Below, one piece after another: positions 56,198-64,000 of a stretch of DNA of 64,000 nucleotides. The notes under the pieces are model-generated. The model saw only the letters and a list, made by a program, of their open reading frames with translations, did no database searches and was not told the DNA's origin. Source of the stretch: Rhexocercosporidium sp. MPI-PUGE-AT-0058 (lineage: Eukaryota > Ascomycota > Leotiomycetes > Helotiales). The translations under genes were made by a program, and so were the position numbers. Every line of letters starts with the position of its first letter. Within the stretch, counting starts at the first letter, position 1. Location of the stretch: NCBI GenBank assembly GCA_020746875.1, contig JAGTJL010000004.1, positions 744,001-808,000 on the forward strand, given 5' to 3'.

Positions 56198-57661
56198 TCA
56201 GTTCGAAGGCTCCTGACGAAGGTTCCGGCTCAGTCCCGCTGACGCCCACCAGGATTGGGGGATTTCGTCTCTTCGCGCCAGGCGTGAAATAATTCGATGC
56301 ATTCCTCCAAGGTCGCCATCTTGTCTTGCAGCCCTATCTGCTCTTGCCGTAACGACATCTGCGTAAGTCCTCCAGAAGCGATCTCCTCTACCTCTGCTCC
56401 CGCTGATTTCTTGAAGTTCATAAATGTCTTCCTCCTCATCCTCGGTATTCGACCCGGAATCTGATACATCACATTCATGCTCCCCATTCCGATCAAGGCT
56501 TGTCATTGAGGTGCTGGCCGAGGCGGACGCTGAAGCGGATGACTGCCCTGATCCCGAGGAAGACGACGCAGCGGCTGCAGCGGCAGATGTAGAAGCAAAT
56601 GAAGATCCAGCACTTGGTGGCTGTGGGTCCGGTGTGATACTTGTAAGAAGAGTTTCCCAGGCAGCACCTCCATCAGGACTTAGACTTCTGTCTCGGTCCC
56701 CAAGCCCATCTAGACGAACTTGACGAACTTGACGAATCAGCCGCCGCGATCTCTCAATATTACTTGCTGTTCGATTCAATGCCTGGGCTCTTTCCGACAG
56801 TGTTGGTCTTCCTATCGACTAATTGACAAGTCAGTATGTTTTCGAAAATACACTATTGCCAGTAACGAGATAGGAGTTTTAAACTTCTTTCAAAAATAAC
56901 TGTCAAAGCAAGTCAAGGAAGCCAGGTATGAACTTACGTCTGTATATGGGTGCACTCTCGCAGTGAAACTGAAGTCGGCTTCCTCAAGGGGACGGCGCGG
57001 TGGTGAGTCCATGTCATTGGTTGAGGGTTGATGGGATGGTGAAAGTACTGGTGTCAAGGAGGAAGAAAGTCGCGGAGAGTCTGTCCGTGCTAAGAATGCC
57101 AAATCGCTATCGGTATACGGCGGGGTAGGCGCAGGATGTCTCCGGGCCATTCTTCGTAGATCTTGCCTGACTTGTCGCAATCTGTAGATTTCCCTATGGC
57201 GTTCTTCGGCAACTGAGTAGTCTCTCGACTCGGGAACTGGTGGCATTAAGGGCCCATCGACGTCCGGATTTGATGGATGTTGTCTTTCGAAGCTGAGGGG
57301 GTCGCGCATTCTCATTCGCTCTTGTTCAACCATGCGAAATGCCCGCATCTGCAGAGCCGCCGGCGAAGGCAATTCGACCTGGGCTAGCATATTGCCTTGT
57401 TGGCCTTCCGACACCTCGAATTCTTCTGGCTCAGCCTCGGGCATCAAACCCAATATTCTGCGCCTACGCACCTCGGCGGTCAGACGCGCATGAGGTCCTC
57501 GTAGTGTTCGCTGTCTTCGAATGGACGATCGTGGTCCTGCTGCGATCTTTTCCGCTGCCTTGGACGCGACCGCAGGCTCCACTGGCGTGATAAATAAACT
57601 GTGAACTGGTTAGCAGCGCATGCGAGACGGGGGGAGGCTGATGAACGTACGGCAGACCCAT
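56198..57661 (-). CDS. Conserved fungal disordered protein, uncharacterised
   Basis: Three exons: 57651-57661, 56938-57598 and 56198-56818, encoding 430 residues. The first exon encodes only MGLP (last codon split); the junction gives MGLPLFITPVEPAV. The protein is mostly disordered and Arg/Ser/Pro-rich, with a conserved-looking patch LGDRDRSLSPDGGAAWETLL followed by TPDPQPPSAGSSFAS, an Ala/Ser low-complexity run, an acidic segment (NTEDEEEDIYELQE) and a C-terminal helix (HRIISRLARRDEIPQSWW). I recall the SLSPDG...TPDPQPPS patch from many Pezizomycotina proteins, always without assigned function. The 11-base first exon is easily missed. Confidence 0.72.
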
Positions 57662-58570
57662 TTTCGCGGATTGAGGGCGCAGGAAGATGGAAAAAGTCGT
57701 GTGTAGGGGTAAAGGAGTGTTGGCGACAGCGATTATGCGGATGCTGATGGAGAATTCGATGGTTTTGGTTCTGGCGGTGATGGCAGCGACGGTATTCTGG
57801 TTGTTGATGAAGGCGAGGCGAAGGCGATGGCGCCGCTCACGAACCGAAGGAGGGAAGGGCGAGAAGGGGAAAGGCAGGCGAGTTTGTTAGCGTGCCTTTT
57901 TGGATCACTTCTTGGGCCGGCCTGCAAGTCATTTTCATTTGTGTGGAGCAAACAAGCGTGGGGGTCAGGGGGCAGCGCAGGACAGGACAGGGGGGTATCC
58001 AAAATAATCAAGAGGCTGAGAACAACTTCATCCTACAACAAGACCTGACTCACTACCACATATGACCCTTCAACAGCCCTCTTTGGCCAAGATCACTACA
58101 CATCCAAAGACTTGGGTATGAAGGTGACAAACAGCTTGACGACCCCTGGATTCTGTAGAGCCACCTGAATTCCATGTCTTAGCCATCCTAAACCTCTCAT
58201 ATGAACTTGCCAAGCCATCCTATATGCGGCCAAGAGGATGTCAGTGGTGGTTATCTTTGATGCTAGAGAAAACGCCTTTTCCTCTCCTTGATTGTTATTA
58301 GGAGGAGTAGGAACAGGGAAGCAGAGAGGTGCTACAACTCATACACATTGAAGCACTCGACTTCAAATCAAAAAGAGTCTGAGACTCGAGTTCAGAGAAG
58401 GACTAGGAGCGGCTTTCTCATCCGCCAAGTCGTACTGGGAAACGGAAACACTGGCCCAGAATCTTCAATCTTGAATGCTCTGGGATCCTTAAGGCAACGC
58501 CTTTGATCTACAAAGTCAACACCCGCCAGAAATCTCAGTCACAGCGCATCAAAGAGCTACATCCACCAAG
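57662..58570. other. Divergent intergenic region
   Basis: About 0.9 kb with promoters of two divergent genes. The plus-strand frame 57687-57890 is rich in Arg and Gly and looks like a G-rich leader, not a gene. AGGACAGGACAGG simple sequence near 57975-57995. Confidence 0.4.
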
Positions 58571-59818
58571 ATGATAGAACTAGGGTTAGCCCGGATAAGC
58601 AGTCTACTCAGACACACTCCTCAACCATGGAAGGCTATCCATGTCGCTGGGACAAATGGCAAAGGATCAATATGTGCCTACCTGTCGGCAATGCTCCATG
58701 GTAGTGGTGTTCGCTGTGGTCGATTCACGTCTCCTCATCTGATCGACCGCTGGGACTGCATTGCTGTCAACGACAAGACGGTCAGAGAATCGGTATTCAG
58801 AGAGGCAGAGAATCTGGTTTTGAAAAGAAATCAAACGGAGAAGATTGGAGCTTCGGAATTTGAGCTTCTCACAGCCACAGCTTTCGAAGTCTTTGCGAAA
58901 GAAAAGATTGAGATGGGTGTAATAGAAGTTGGTCTCGGTGGACGACTAGACGCTACGAATGCGATGGAAAAGAAGGCTGTGACTATCATATCGAAGATTG
59001 GTCTAGATCATCAATCGTTCCTCGGAAACACTATTGAAGAGATTGCTCGAGAGAAGGCTGGCATTATGCGACCAGGAGTTCCGTGTGTTATGGACAGCTC
59101 GAATTCCCCTTCTGTCCAGAGAGTCGTGCAGGATTACGCAACAGAAATCGGAACTGACGTGGTACTCAGCTCCACTGAATCCTCGTTCCTAGATGAGCTG
59201 TCTCAAGATGGCTTTGAGCCTCACCAATGGCAAAACCTTGCTTGCGCATATACCGCTTTCCACCTGGCATACACCAAGCTTGAGTCTCCTTTACACCGGC
59301 TTCTACCTGCCATTCAAAAGATAAATTGGCCAGGGCGTTTGCAAGCCCTGGACATCAGCAGTCTCACAGGACGGACTGGGATCACTCTGCTCGACGGTGC
59401 TCACAATGTCCAATCAGCCGAAGTCCTCGGTGCCTACGTTGATGGGAGACTTAGAACCGACAAGAACCAGAAAGTGACGTGGGTCCTTGCAGCATCTCAA
59501 GGGAAGGAACTGGAAGGTATTTTGAAGCCACTGTTGAAAGAAGGAGATTGTGTGGCAGCTGTCCAGTTCAGCCCAGTCGATGGAATGCCTTGGGTTCAGG
59601 CAATGCCCACTCATGAAATAATCGAGGCTGTATCTAAACAGGGAGTGGATTCTGCTCGGATGTATGATGCTGGGGAAGACTTACCGGCAGCATTGCGATG
59701 GGCTGCTACAGTAGCTACAGCTGGGCCTGTTATCGTGGCTGGCAGTCTCTACCTGGTCTCGGACTTATTACGGCTTCTTCGAGATGCGGATCGAGTAAAG
59801 GCACAATTATTGACTTAA
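58571..59818 (+). CDS. FOL3: Dihydrofolate synthase (Fol3-like, Mur ligase superfamily)
   Basis: Intronless, 415 residues. It ligates glutamate to dihydropteroate using ATP, the penultimate step of de novo folate synthesis, a pathway absent in animals. The P-loop is VAGTNGKGS at 25-33; RFTSPHLIDRWDCI, EVGLGGRLDATN (Mg and substrate loop), ISKIGLDHQSFLGNTIEEIA with the conserved His, AREKAGIMRPG and LLDGAHNVQSA complete the FolC/FPGS signature. Length and lack of a mitochondrial presequence fit Fol3 (dihydrofolate synthase) better than Met7 (folylpolyglutamate synthase, longer and partly mitochondrial). The start at 58571 directly precedes the family's usual N-terminal helix. Confidence 0.93.
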   Translation: MIELGLARISSLLRHTPQPWKAIHVAGTNGKGSICAYLSAMLHGSGVRCGRFTSPHLIDRWDCIAVNDKTVRESVFREAENLVLKRNQTEKIGASEFELLTATAFEVFAKEKIEMGVIEVGLGGRLDATNAMEKKAVTIISKIGLDHQSFLGNTIEEIAREKAGIMRPGVPCVMDSSNSPSVQRVVQDYATEIGTDVVLSSTESSFLDELSQDGFEPHQWQNLACAYTAFHLAYTKLESPLHRLLPAIQKINWPGRLQALDISSLTGRTGITLLDGAHNVQSAEVLGAYVDGRLRTDKNQKVTWVLAASQGKELEGILKPLLKEGDCVAAVQFSPVDGMPWVQAMPTHEIIEAVSKQGVDSARMYDAGEDLPAALRWAATVATAGPVIVAGSLYLVSDLLRLLRDADRVKAQLLT

Positions 59819-60127
59819 ATGTATAAAGTTCTGTATAATAGGGACTCTGCAAGCGTCTCATATATTATTTGTTGGTGCTTAATCTGGTAGGTACGATCGA
59901 CATTGTGATGGCTGGAATTGCTGATGGTTCCTTCCTTTCCTGCAGCTTTTCACAACAGGTATCCTTTCTTCTTCTCTCCCACTTGCAGCAAATCACTTCT
60001 GCATCATCAAGCATCATTTTTGTAAGCACATCAGACATCCATTCTCTTTTTACCAAGCCCTCACTTCTATCAATCCCAATCCAATCGCTGTCTATCAGTA
60101 CCACCACTACCACTTGCTTAATCTAAA

Positions 60128-62008
60128 ATGTAAGTCCGCACTACTCAAATATCGAACGGAAATCCTTATATGCAGGACTGACATACTATGCGATCTAGGG
60201 CCTCCTCACGAATCAGCCGCGACTCGCCTGTTGAATCTTGCAGGCTCAAGATAGATGAAATGGAACCGCTCTTGGCTGAATACAGAGAGGGGAAGAAATC
60301 CCGCTCAGACTCTTCCACAGACTCGGCTACAACAGCAAAAGACGCAAAGCCATCATATGTGGGTTCCGATGCATCCAACAGGCATGTGGAATTCTCGATG
60401 CTGATTGGATCAGCAGAGCGATCTGGTAGATTTCCTTGATACTGAATCGAAACCGACCCGAACACGGTCATTGTCTCCTGCTAAGAGAAAGATTGATGAG
60501 TCGATTGAAGTGTCGAGAGCCGTATGTTCCACAGATCCTGTCCGAATTTGGAATTCTAATGTTTGGCTACTTTAGAAACGATCCAAGTCAGATCCTGTGG
60601 AATGTTGTCCGCGTACTCCTGTTGTTGGACTTCGACCTCTATACACATCTCTTCAGAGTGATAAAGATGACGAGGACATTGATGATTCGACAAGTACAAG
60701 TAGTGTGTTCAACGATGATGCCAACATGGAGCTACTCATACTAGAAAAAACATCCGAGAACCTGAAGAGTCTTCTTGCTAATTGGAAAGAGGCTAACAAG
60801 GTACTTGCTGAGCTTGCAAAATCCAGTGATAAGATGGGCCAGCTAGTTGAGCATTTTCTCGCAACAACGAAGAGGAAAAATGCTTCAGAAGTCGCAACGC
60901 CCAAGATCCCTGAGCAAGCAAAGGTACTGGAATATCTGCTTCTTTATCTGTGATACTAAACCTTAAATCTTGCAGACACCTGCATTGACGCCTTGCTCCA
61001 AGGACATAGCTAGCGAGCTTGTCCGTCGCATGAAGAGTGGCTTTGGAGATGCCGAAGTTCTAAACCCAGACCTAGAAAAGAAATACAATGCCAATCTCTT
61101 CTACTTGATGAAAATCACGGAGGGTCTCGATGCTCTACCCTACAATGTGAGCTGTGTAGCTTTTCCCAGCGTCCTATGAAGACTGACGTTCCTAGGTTAC
61201 ACCTACAATATGGATTGTCGTACCTGCGCTCCGTACAGAGAGGGAGAACGCCTACTATGCCCTCAAAGCCCACCCATACATTGCTCAGAAGACGGCAAGC
61301 TCTTCGACGGCAATGCAGAGACATTTGAAGCAAGACGTGATCGACTTCTTCGACCGATGTTTCACCTACCAGGTTGCGGTTGTTCACCGTGTTCACGTTC
61401 TTCTGACTGGGCCTTTGCTCAGGGTGGGAGGTGATGCCCTGTTCAGATCATCTGATGGTCTCGATACTGGTGGTGAGAATTATCGAGAGCTCGACAACTA
61501 CAATCAAGAAGTTTGGCAGGATCTAGTTATTCAAAGCGCAGAGTAAGTGGCGTAATATTGCATCAACATGCCGTTTCCCTTTTCTAATGAAATTATGCTG
61601 ATGACTGCCAGGATGTCAACGCAGAACAGCAGAGCGGATACGCCACTAAGAAGAAATAGAGGTGAATCAAGCATCAGTAGCCTGGGACTGACACGCCTGT
61701 TTCTTGATGAAGAGGAGATGGACTACGAAGGGGATGACGAAGCAAGTTTTGCAGCAGAGAGGGCTTCTGCCCAAGACGAAGATCCCAGAAGAGACTCTGG
61801 GATTGATGTTGATTTCGCACCACCGGATATTAGTTCAGAGGGTGAATCTTGTGGCCTTTTCTGTGATCCATATGAGGAACAAGACTCCGAGCAGGGCGAT
61901 GGTGATCGACAATTGATGACGGGCTCACAAAGCCTCCCAGCCAAAGAGCATGAGATGAAGCTCGTCCCGGAGAGATTGAGTGGGTTTGAGGGTTACCAAA
62001 GAGTTTGA
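60128..62008 (+). CDS. FFDRR/IGG family protein with acidic tail (copy at 61 kb)
   Basis: Exons from 60188: 60188-60358, 60414-60521, 60576-60923, 60976-61146, 61196-61542 and 61612-62008; 513 residues. The 5' end is uncertain: an ATG at 60128 is split by a donor (AT-gtaagt), and splicing to the acceptor at 60243 would give MLKIDEMEPLLAEY in the same frame; MRSRASSRISRDSP from 60188 is the alternative. The N-terminal half is disordered with a nuclear-localisation-like KRKIDESIEVSRAKRSK, then a helix (LKSLLANWKEANKVLAEL). The family domain follows: TPTIWIVVPALRTERENAYY, LKAHPYI, DVIDFFDRCFTYQV, LLRVGGDALF, YNQEVWQDL. An acidic Glu/Asp-rich tail of about 130 residues is unique to this copy. Function unknown; no disabling mutation. 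Confidence 0.72.
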
Positions 62009-62216
62009 GCGATGATTATTTTTTGCCTCGACTAGTAGTAGTAGAGGTTGTTGTGGGGGCGTAGTGTCTGCTTGGGGTCTTTATTATACTTAATAGGACT
62101 CGGAAATCGATTCTTGATTTCCTCATGTACATCAAGTACATTCAGAATTCCATACTTCAGCCTACCTCGCCGGAAGTCAGCTCTATTCCGTCCCTAAACA
62201 CTTCGGTTTAAAACAC

Positions 62217-63111
62217 TCACTCCTCCCCTACAGCCCTCCAACTCTCATCCTCCCTACTAATAAGAACCTCATCAATCCCCTTTCTCCTCCCCTCCACGAT
62301 CTCCCTCCCATTCGGCAAATCATTCTCCCTCGCCCTCCTCCACGCCCCCTCTTCATCCTCCGCAACCCCACTCTTAACATGCCTCTGCACCAACCTCCTC
62401 CCCGCCACTTCCTCCTCGACCTCCACAAACCAATGCTCGTCCATCAATCCCGCCGCCTCTCTCCAATCGCCCTCATCCAGACTCAGATAATTGCCTTCGA
62501 AGATCAGGATCCGAGATGAGGCTGGGATGGGGATCGCGTCCATGATGGGGTCTTTCGTCGTGTGTGAGAAGGAGGGGGCGTGGATTGTTGGTGTGCTGGG
62601 GGTTATGGGCGGTCGGAGGGCCTTTATAAGGGAGAGGTAGGAGGAGGAGTCGAAGGTGAAGGGCGCGCCGCGGCGGGCGAGGGCGTGGGTCGGGTCGGGG
62701 AGGGAGTGGAGGTAAGAAAGGGGGAAGTGGTAGCCGTCCATGGGGATGTAAGTTGCTATTGATGCGGGATTTGGAATAGAAGAGGTGCTGGAGGAGAGGG
62801 TGTTGAGACGGGTGGTTACTGTTGTTGCGAGGGTTGTTTTACCTGGGGTTTTGTCAGAGAGGTTGTGTTTTTGGGGAGTGGTTGGGGACGATGGGGATTT
62901 ACCGGATCCGGGGATTCCTGAGATGGCAATTAGGAGTCTCTCGTTTGGTGGGAGGGTTTTGTATTTTGCTATTCTGACTGTTAGTTGTTTGTTGACTTCT
63001 AGGTTCCGATTTCGAATAGAGGGGCACCCAGGTCGAAATCGAGGTTAGAAAAGAAGAGGGGTGAGACGTACTCCATGTCTTTTGGACGAGACGGTTTACT
63101 TGGTCCTCCAT
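62217..63111 (-). CDS. P-loop kinase, YFH7/uridine-kinase-like
   Basis: Three exons, 63072-63111, 62903-62968 and 62217-62842, give 243 residues. Splicing assembles the Walker A motif GIPGSGKTT at 31-39 across the second junction (donor gtaaat, acceptor cccag). IPMDGYHFPLSYL is the PRK/uridine-kinase substrate loop, SRILIFEGNYLSL the Walker B strand, and VEVEEEVAGRRLVQRHV the lid. This pattern is shared by yeast Yfh7 and bacterial-type panthothenate/uridine kinase relatives; the phosphoryl acceptor is not established for the fungal group. Codon use in the 3' half is strongly biased to Gly/Glu/Arg. Missing the small first two exons would remove the ATP site and give an apparently inactive ORF. 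Confidence 0.85.
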
Positions 63112-63451
63112 GTTAGAAGGGGCATAGAATTGGCGACTGGGTAGATTGATTTGAGAAGAGTGAAAGCAGAGGAGAGTGACGCTTGAAGATAGGACGAAGT
63201 GATGTGAGGTTGGAACATGAAGCTCAAGTGGGGTATAATGGCGGGGTCATGTAGCTCTCTCTTATCGATAAGAAATTTCTCTTCCTCTTCCCCATCTTCC
63301 AATTACCCAATCAAGTCCTCCTCTTACTGTTCCCATAAGAGCATCAGAGATTGTATACCATTATACCCTCTTCTTTTCAGTAAAATCTTCAAGATCCGAG
63401 AGACCATCAGGGGGTAAAACACTCTTGAGGTCTCAAAGTGCGTAAGCAAAA
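63112..63451. promoter_or_regulatory. Divergent promoter region
   Basis: 340 bases between divergent start codons, with TC-rich leader sequence. No specific element was recognised. Confidence 0.35.
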
Positions 63452-63949
63452 ATGGATGAAGATGACGAGAATGGCGGCCTCTTCAATATCGAATTTGACT
63501 CTGAAGACGAGAAAGCAGCCGCTGAGCAGGAGAAGAAAGTCCCACGCGATTACCAGTCCGAAGAAGATTTTCAGAGGCAGGCGAGGGAGTGGAGGCCGAA
63601 GGTTGAGAGGGGTGAGGTATGCACGTCCGTCTGGGAAACTTCTCCCCAAATTTCGCTCATGCTTAAATAATACCTTCGTTTTCTCTCACGCAAGACATAT
63701 GTATGCATTATACATGAAATGAGATTGAGCTGAGGTGAGAGTTTCACTGACTAATACCTACAGATCTACAAAACTATCACCGTGCCCATTTCCAATCCGT
63801 CAAAGCCAGTATCGCAAACGATCCTTCACGCCGTGGAGGAGCTATATTTTTATAGGCGGTATGAGGAGGCGAGAAGGGTCACTGTGGAGGCCTTGAAGGC
63901 CGAGGGGCTTATTGCTGAGTTTAGGAAGACGTTGGAGGGGTATTTGGAG
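63452..63949 (+). CDS. Conserved fungal hypothetical protein, cut by window edge
   Basis: Partial gene: exons 63452-63616 and 63764-63949 so far, donors gtatgc and gtgggt, acceptor ctacag; the next exon lies beyond the window. The 117 visible residues begin with an acidic stretch (MDEDDENGGLFNIEFDSEDE) and continue with REWRPKVERGEIYKTITVP and a helical pair LHAVEELYFYRRYEEARRV, which looks TPR-like. Function unknown. The end given is the last base before the apparent intron. Confidence 0.65.
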
Positions 63950-64000
63950 GTGGGTTGGTTTCGTTCATATAAGAGACTTCTCTTCTCATAATGTTTTCGA

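Noticed and set aside
57687..57890. Arg/Gly-rich plus-strand ORF
   Set aside because: Lies in the G-rich divergent leader; composition reflects low-complexity DNA.
1..64000. tRNA genes, CRISPR arrays and intact transposons
   Set aside because: Scanned for B-box-like GGTTCGANTCC contexts, regularly spaced repeats and transposase or reverse-transcriptase motifs; only isolated B-box-like strings (for example near 55842) without a cloverleaf were seen.

Overview
This window is nuclear DNA of a filamentous ascomycete (Pezizomycotina). Genes are small and dense, with many introns of about 45-120 bases carrying GTAAGT-type donors, CTAAC-like branch points and YAG acceptors. The recognisable genes are typical of that group: SepH/Cdc7-type kinase, Zn2Cys6 factor, DUF7702 and DUF1761 membrane proteins. 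A Leotiomycete is my guess, but the sequence alone does not prove it. I see no tRNA, rRNA, CRISPR array or intact transposon.

Conserved genes, left to right: F-box-like protein (0.7-1.6 kb); GUF1 elongation factor 4 back to back with MAD2 (4.3-7.6); a mitochondrial PPR protein (8.0-10.9); a DysF-domain protein (11.3-12.9); a small anchored helical protein (13.8-14.4); DUF7702 membrane protein (15.9-17.0); Zn2Cys6 regulator (17.7-19.0); SET protein (19.3-20.3); PNPOx-like flavin-fold protein (21.0-21.9); a membrane CUE protein (22.4-23.1); histidine phosphatase (23.5-24.7); DUF1761 protein (26.1-27.0); NAA10 acetyltransferase (33.0-33.9); SDR oxidoreductase (34.2-35.3); cytosolic methionyl-tRNA synthetase (35.5-37.6); LTO1 (40.6-41.2); SepH kinase (50.3-55.1); an uncharacterised 430-residue protein (56.2-57.7); dihydrofolate synthase (58.6-59.8); YFH7-like P-loop kinase (62.2-63.1); and a gene cut by the right edge.

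Between them lie lineage-specific genes and relics. Four loci (2.8-4.0, 41.6-42.7, 44.4-46.0 and 60.1-62.0 kb) share one C-terminal domain (an acidic-aromatic FFDRR/FYDTR motif, then a short L-[IL]-[GL]-G strand) that I cannot assign to any known family. The 2.8 kb copy is a pseudogene with three in-frame stops. Two adjacent genes at 46.9-49.7 kb share another unassigned module (CPxG[FY], then GYRC, then VTHELL), present once in the first and twice in the second; the first carries an in-frame stop. The block at 28.4-31.2 kb holds a decayed, intron-retaining copy of the C-terminal half of gamma-tubulin complex component 2, followed by the decayed remains of another, unidentified protein gene. 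A further broken ORF lies at 14.8-15.5 kb.

Exon boundaries were worked out by eye from splice signals and reading-frame continuity; they are predictions without transcript support.
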